A DNA stretch of 33,547 nt. Origin: Phaeoceros laevis (Eukaryota > Anthocerotophyta > Anthocerotopsida > Notothyladales). Location: contig JBNGIQ010008890.1 in NCBI GenBank assembly GCA_049999765.1, forward strand, positions 1 through 33,547, read 5' to 3'. Below, in pieces: positions 30,839-33,547 of this stretch (positions are counted from its first letter, which is position 1; every line of letters begins with the position of its first letter). The notes under the pieces were generated by a model, which was given only the letters and a program-made list of their open reading frames with translations, had not been told where the DNA came from and ran no database searches. The position numbers and the translations under genes are program-made.

Positions 30839-30979
30839 GTAACCTAGTCAAAAAGTTAGAAATCTATGTAAACTAGTAAAGTGATAAAGTGGTAAATAAG
30901 TAAACCGATAAAAGGGTAAACAGATAAATTGGTAACTTTATAACTTAGTAAACTGGTAAACTGGTAAATTGGTAAACTC
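30839..30979. repeat. Degenerate GTAAA-rich short repeat
   Basis: Irregular units of about 10 bases (such as actggtaa and agtaaac) are repeated many times. It lies at the left side of the CACTA-type end and may be part of its subterminal region. Confidence 0.6.
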
Positions 30980-31087
30980 GGACAGGTGGCGTAGTTAGCA
31001 GTTGTTATTTTTTCACCTTGGACAGGTGGCGTAGTTAATGGTTGTTATCCTTTCACCTTGGACAGGTGGCGTTGTTAACGGTTGTTA
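30980..31087. repeat. 40-bp tandem repeat, 2.7 units
   Basis: Units begin at 30980, 31020 and 31060 with ggacaggtggcg; the third is partial. It forms part of the subterminal region of the transposon end at 31275. Confidence 0.8.
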
Positions 31088-31275
31088 CAAAAAGCAAACG
31101 TTTACAACGGCTGTAATTACGAGCGTTGTTCTGCATTGTTAAGGAAATATGTAACTACGAATTACAATGGGATAACTATGAGAAACAACGTCGTAGTAAA
31201 TAATCAAACTTGACGTTGTAGGGCCGTTGCTGTCGTAGTTTGGGGGAGGGTAAAACAGGCACTTTTCTTGTAGTG
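30980..31275. mobile_element. Terminal part of a CACTA (EnSpm-like) DNA transposon
   Basis: The right end (31261-31275) reads CACTACAAGAAAAGT on the minus strand, the classic plant CACTA terminal inverted repeat. Inside it are many short motifs with acaacg or cgttgt in both orientations, as expected of subterminal repeats. I do not find the other terminus or a transposase, so this is a fragment or a non-autonomous copy, and the left border is unknown. Confidence 0.6.
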
Positions 31276-31611
31276 GGTAACATTCGCACGCTCACCAAAG
31301 AGGGCATGTATCCTCTCAAAATGAGGACATATGTTCTGCAACACATCCTCGAGCGTCCACTCTGATGCTATCTCAGCCTTAGTTAGTCCTTGTCCTATAT
31401 CATTTTTCCTCTGAAGTGCCTTCTTGTAAAGGCCAACATACCTATTGAATCTTTTGCTCATGTTTCTACCATCGACGTTTGGGAATCCTCTATCTAGCAG
31501 AACGGCAGCCATGCCCGAAAAGGCAGTCTTCTTGGAAAGAACTCTACCTCCAATCTGAGGCTTCCTACCGGCACCGTGCAATGCATCAAAGTTCCCTGGC
31601 ATCTCGAGCAA
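31276..31611 (-). pseudogene. Myb/SANT-like ORF fragment, interrupted by the CACTA end
   Basis: The minus-strand frame encodes about 110 residues, with RNMSKRFNRYVGLYKKALQ and ICPHFERIHALFGERANV. The composition and the W-, F- and Y-spaced helices suggest a Myb/SANT-like DNA-binding domain of the type linked to transposons or plant trihelix proteins. This is weak recognition by pattern only. After GERANV the frame runs into the transposon end. A possible splice acceptor (gattgtag) precedes it. Confidence 0.4.
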
Positions 31612-32072
31612 CCCTACAATCAGTACGTAGTCATCATAGGACAGTGGCCTCTCTTAGCTGGTACTTGTCGGGCTGCTTGAAGACCTGCTTGCTTAGCTAC
31701 CTGACTGCCTCGTTGCCTGTCGGCCTGACTATTAGGTTGCCTTTCCACCTGACTGACTGGCTGCCTTCGAGCAGGCCAGGCTCTATGGCTGTGAGACTGC
31801 TGGCCTGCATCCCGTGCATCCATGTTTACAAAAACAACTGCGATTCAGCTGCCTGCCTTCCGTTTGCCTTAGAGTCAGCGGCTTGCCTTAGATTGAGCTG
31901 CCTGCCCTAGATTGAGCTGCCTGCCCTCCCGATGCAGCTGCCTGCCCTGCTGGTTCAGCTGCCTACTTGTATAGATGGAATGCAACAGGCTTTTGTCAGT
32001 TGGCATCCTCTAATCACAATCCGAAGAAAAAGAAAAAAAGAATTCAAAAACATGTCTTCAAATTGCTCTTAC
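31612..32072. repeat. CTGCC-rich minisatellite-like region
   Basis: Imperfect repeats of ctgcctg and gcctgac words fill 31670-31965, including units around gcctgccctagattgagct at 31900-31930. The open minus-strand frame here is Gln/Ala/Arg-rich by virtue of the repeat and is not a credible gene. Confidence 0.5.
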
Positions 32073-32288
32073 CATCATTGAGAGCCAAATCCTTGTCACT
32101 GTCCACTATAGTCGAAATCCGATGAGCCACAGTGATGACTGTGCAGCCCTGGAACGCCTTCCTGATCACCTTATGAAGAATGGAGTGAGTAGTATTGTCG
32201 ATTGACGCTGTGGCTTCATCCAGCACCAGAATGCGGCTCTGCTTCAAAAGCACACGACCCAGGCTCCAGTTCTCCCCGTCGTCTCCCA
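32073..32288 (-). pseudogene. ABCC-type transporter exon (second nucleotide-binding domain) lacking the signature motif
   Basis: The minus-strand translation matches the C-terminal ATP-binding domain of plant ABCC (MRP) transporters: VGDDGENWS, then [22 protein letters not shown] with Walker B, and [10 protein letters not shown] with the switch histidine. Between WS and LGRVLL the usual eight residues with the ABC signature (VGQRQL in the family) are missing, an in-frame 24-bp deletion. The exon has a possible acceptor (cag at 32289-32291) and a donor GTAAGA at 32072, with matching phases. No neighbouring ABCC exons are seen. Loss of the signature argues for a pseudogene, but distant exons could lie outside the window. 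Confidence 0.75.
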
Positions 32289-32406
32289 CTGCTCTCAAAA
32301 TCAAAACACAAGAACAACGCATCGATCAGTGACAAGTAGTCAGGCTGAGCCATTGGGGCTCAACTTCAGCTCACACGAGCTTGCCTACCTGCCTACGAAT
32401 CTGCTA

Positions 32407-32535
32407 CGATCCGCTTGGCTGCCTCTCGTGATCCGCCTGGCTGCCTCCCGTGATCTGCCTGGCTGCCTCCCGCGATTCGCCTGGTTGCCTCCAACGATTC
32501 AGCTACGATCCGCCTGGCTGCCTCCCCGCGATCCG
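32407..32535. repeat. 22-23-bp minisatellite
   Basis: About five units of gatccgcctggctgcctcccg with point differences, partly disrupted near 32490. Confidence 0.75.
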
Positions 32536-32669
32536 CCAGCCAGCCAATCAGGTTGCTGCAATTCCTGTGGGCGGCACATGGCGGGACGCCTCAATCTTCA
32601 CGGTATCTTTGTGCCCTCCGTGCCCGTGCCCTGTCGGAGGGCCTAACGGGCGAGTCAATAGGGGGACTC

Positions 32670-32708
32670 AAAGGTCATCCCGTCGGCGCCTCCGACGGGG
32701 TGACCTTT
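32670..32708. repeat. 17-bp inverted repeat (strong hairpin)
   Basis: Arms 32670-32686 (aaaggtcatcccgtcgg) and 32692-32708 are reverse complements with one mismatch and a 5-base loop. A second hairpin with 9-bp arms is at 32890-32911. Confidence 0.8.
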
Positions 32709-32926
32709 GCACCCCGTCGCGCTGTGGCACCCTCACCGCCTGCCATCTCGATCTGCCGCGCGCGATCCCGATCGCGACACGCGGGCTGCAGGCTGCAAGC
32801 GTACCCGCCCTCGTTGACGGACGGGCATTTGCGTGATGGGTAGGCGGGTACTCTCCGCACGGGGTACCTCGCATGGTGCCCCGTCCAGGCTCGACGGGTA
32901 GCCCCGTCGAGGCCGACGAGTGACCT

Positions 32927-33547
32927 TTTGTTTGTTTGTTCATTAGGCGTATGCAGCCATAAGGCTATGACGCCAAACCGGAAGAATAGAGAACACCAAG
33001 AGTGTAAGCCTAAGCTACAACTAAAAAGATAACTTAACTATGATGACACTCTTAGAGGAAATGAATTATGAGCAAGCTAAAAAGGGAAATTGTCTAAAGA
33101 TAATTACCAATGCATAGAAAATAAGAGACCAATTGTTGTTGAATTGCTGGGTCGTTGAGTAATTGACAAAGGCAAGAGAAGGACCCCTTGAAGATTTGCA
33201 ACCACACTCAGCGAGTGGCGAGGCATTTGCCGAGGATGTGAGTCCGGGTCTCCTCCGCAGCCCCACATTTACGACAAAGTGGCGAGCCTGGAATGTTGAA
33301 TCGGCAGAAGTAAGTCCCAATGGCCATGTGGCCGGTCCGAAGTTGGGTGAGGAAGGAGGAGATGCGTCTCTCATGAGCAGCCAGGCGCTTAAGCACGGAC
33401 GGTGATGGGCCACTCCACACCACCTGTTTCAAGGCAGATGCCTTAGAAGAAGATGTCCACATATGATGCCATCTAGAGAGCATGGAGGAGTTGATGATTT
33501 GAAATGCCCGTGATTTGGTCAAAACCTGATCTGCTTCAGCCACAGGG
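32927..33547 (-). mobile_element. Second copy of the LINE 3' end, inverted, cut by the window edge
   Basis: Reading on the minus strand, the zinc-binding region (CRKCG ... HILGKC), ORF end, 3' UTR and AAAC-type tail (32927-32940) match 640-1253. A frameshift after LGKCLATR separates the end of the frame. The copy continues beyond the window. Confidence 0.8.

Larger units (their letters stand above)
32289..32926. other. GC-rich repeat region with minisatellite and hairpins
   Basis: A 22-23-bp minisatellite (gatccgcctggctgcctcccg units) covers about 32407-32535. A GC-rich segment with two hairpins follows. No gene is recognised; open frames here have no known domain. Confidence 0.5.

Noticed and set aside
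31620-31823. Gln/Arg-rich protein on the minus strand
   Set aside because: It follows directly from the CTGCC-rich minisatellite and shows no domain.

Overview
The window looks like a nuclear contig from a streptophyte (charophyte) green alga, possibly a Chara-like genome; this identification is inference. It holds two plant-type host genes with GT-AG introns, and most of the rest is retroelements and other repeats. There are five runs of N (one of 10, four of 100). Two of them are flanked by duplicated sequence, so they are probably scaffolding artefacts.

Layout. 1-1622: 3' end of a LINE (RNase H plus zinc finger, AAAC-type tail), with a tRNA-derived SINE inserted in its tail. 2557-6036 (minus): an IRE1 kinase/endoribonuclease gene in seven exons. 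6685-8140 (plus): a plastid-type MinD gene with an inferred first exon, divergent from IRE1. 8992-9547 and 28435-29329: two nearly identical LTR copies in the same orientation; the right one is preceded by an initiator-Met-tRNA primer site that makes it a minus-strand 5' LTR. Between them lie a decayed minus-strand Ty3/gypsy element (10405-18807) and a plus-strand Ty3/gypsy element (19156-26968), head to head. 29330-33547: a second PHD-finger fragment of the plus-strand family, a 131-bp direct repeat, a CACTA-type transposon end beside a Myb/SANT-like ORF, minisatellites, an isolated ABCC transporter exon, and a second copy of the LINE in inverted orientation.

The most interesting system is the plus-strand retrotransposon. 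Its order is Gag with two zinc knuckles, aspartic protease, a complete DNMT3-like cytosine-5 DNA methyltransferase, reverse transcriptase, RNase H, integrase, and a C-terminal PHD finger. It combines a DNA methylation writer with a probable histone reader on one polyprotein. To my knowledge, capture of cytosine methyltransferases by retrotransposons has been reported in charophytes and dinoflagellates, so the class is not wholly new. The PHD partnership, the position between protease and reverse transcriptase, and the changed catalytic motif (ECQ instead of PCQ) deserve attention. This copy carries frameshifts and stops and is probably inactive.
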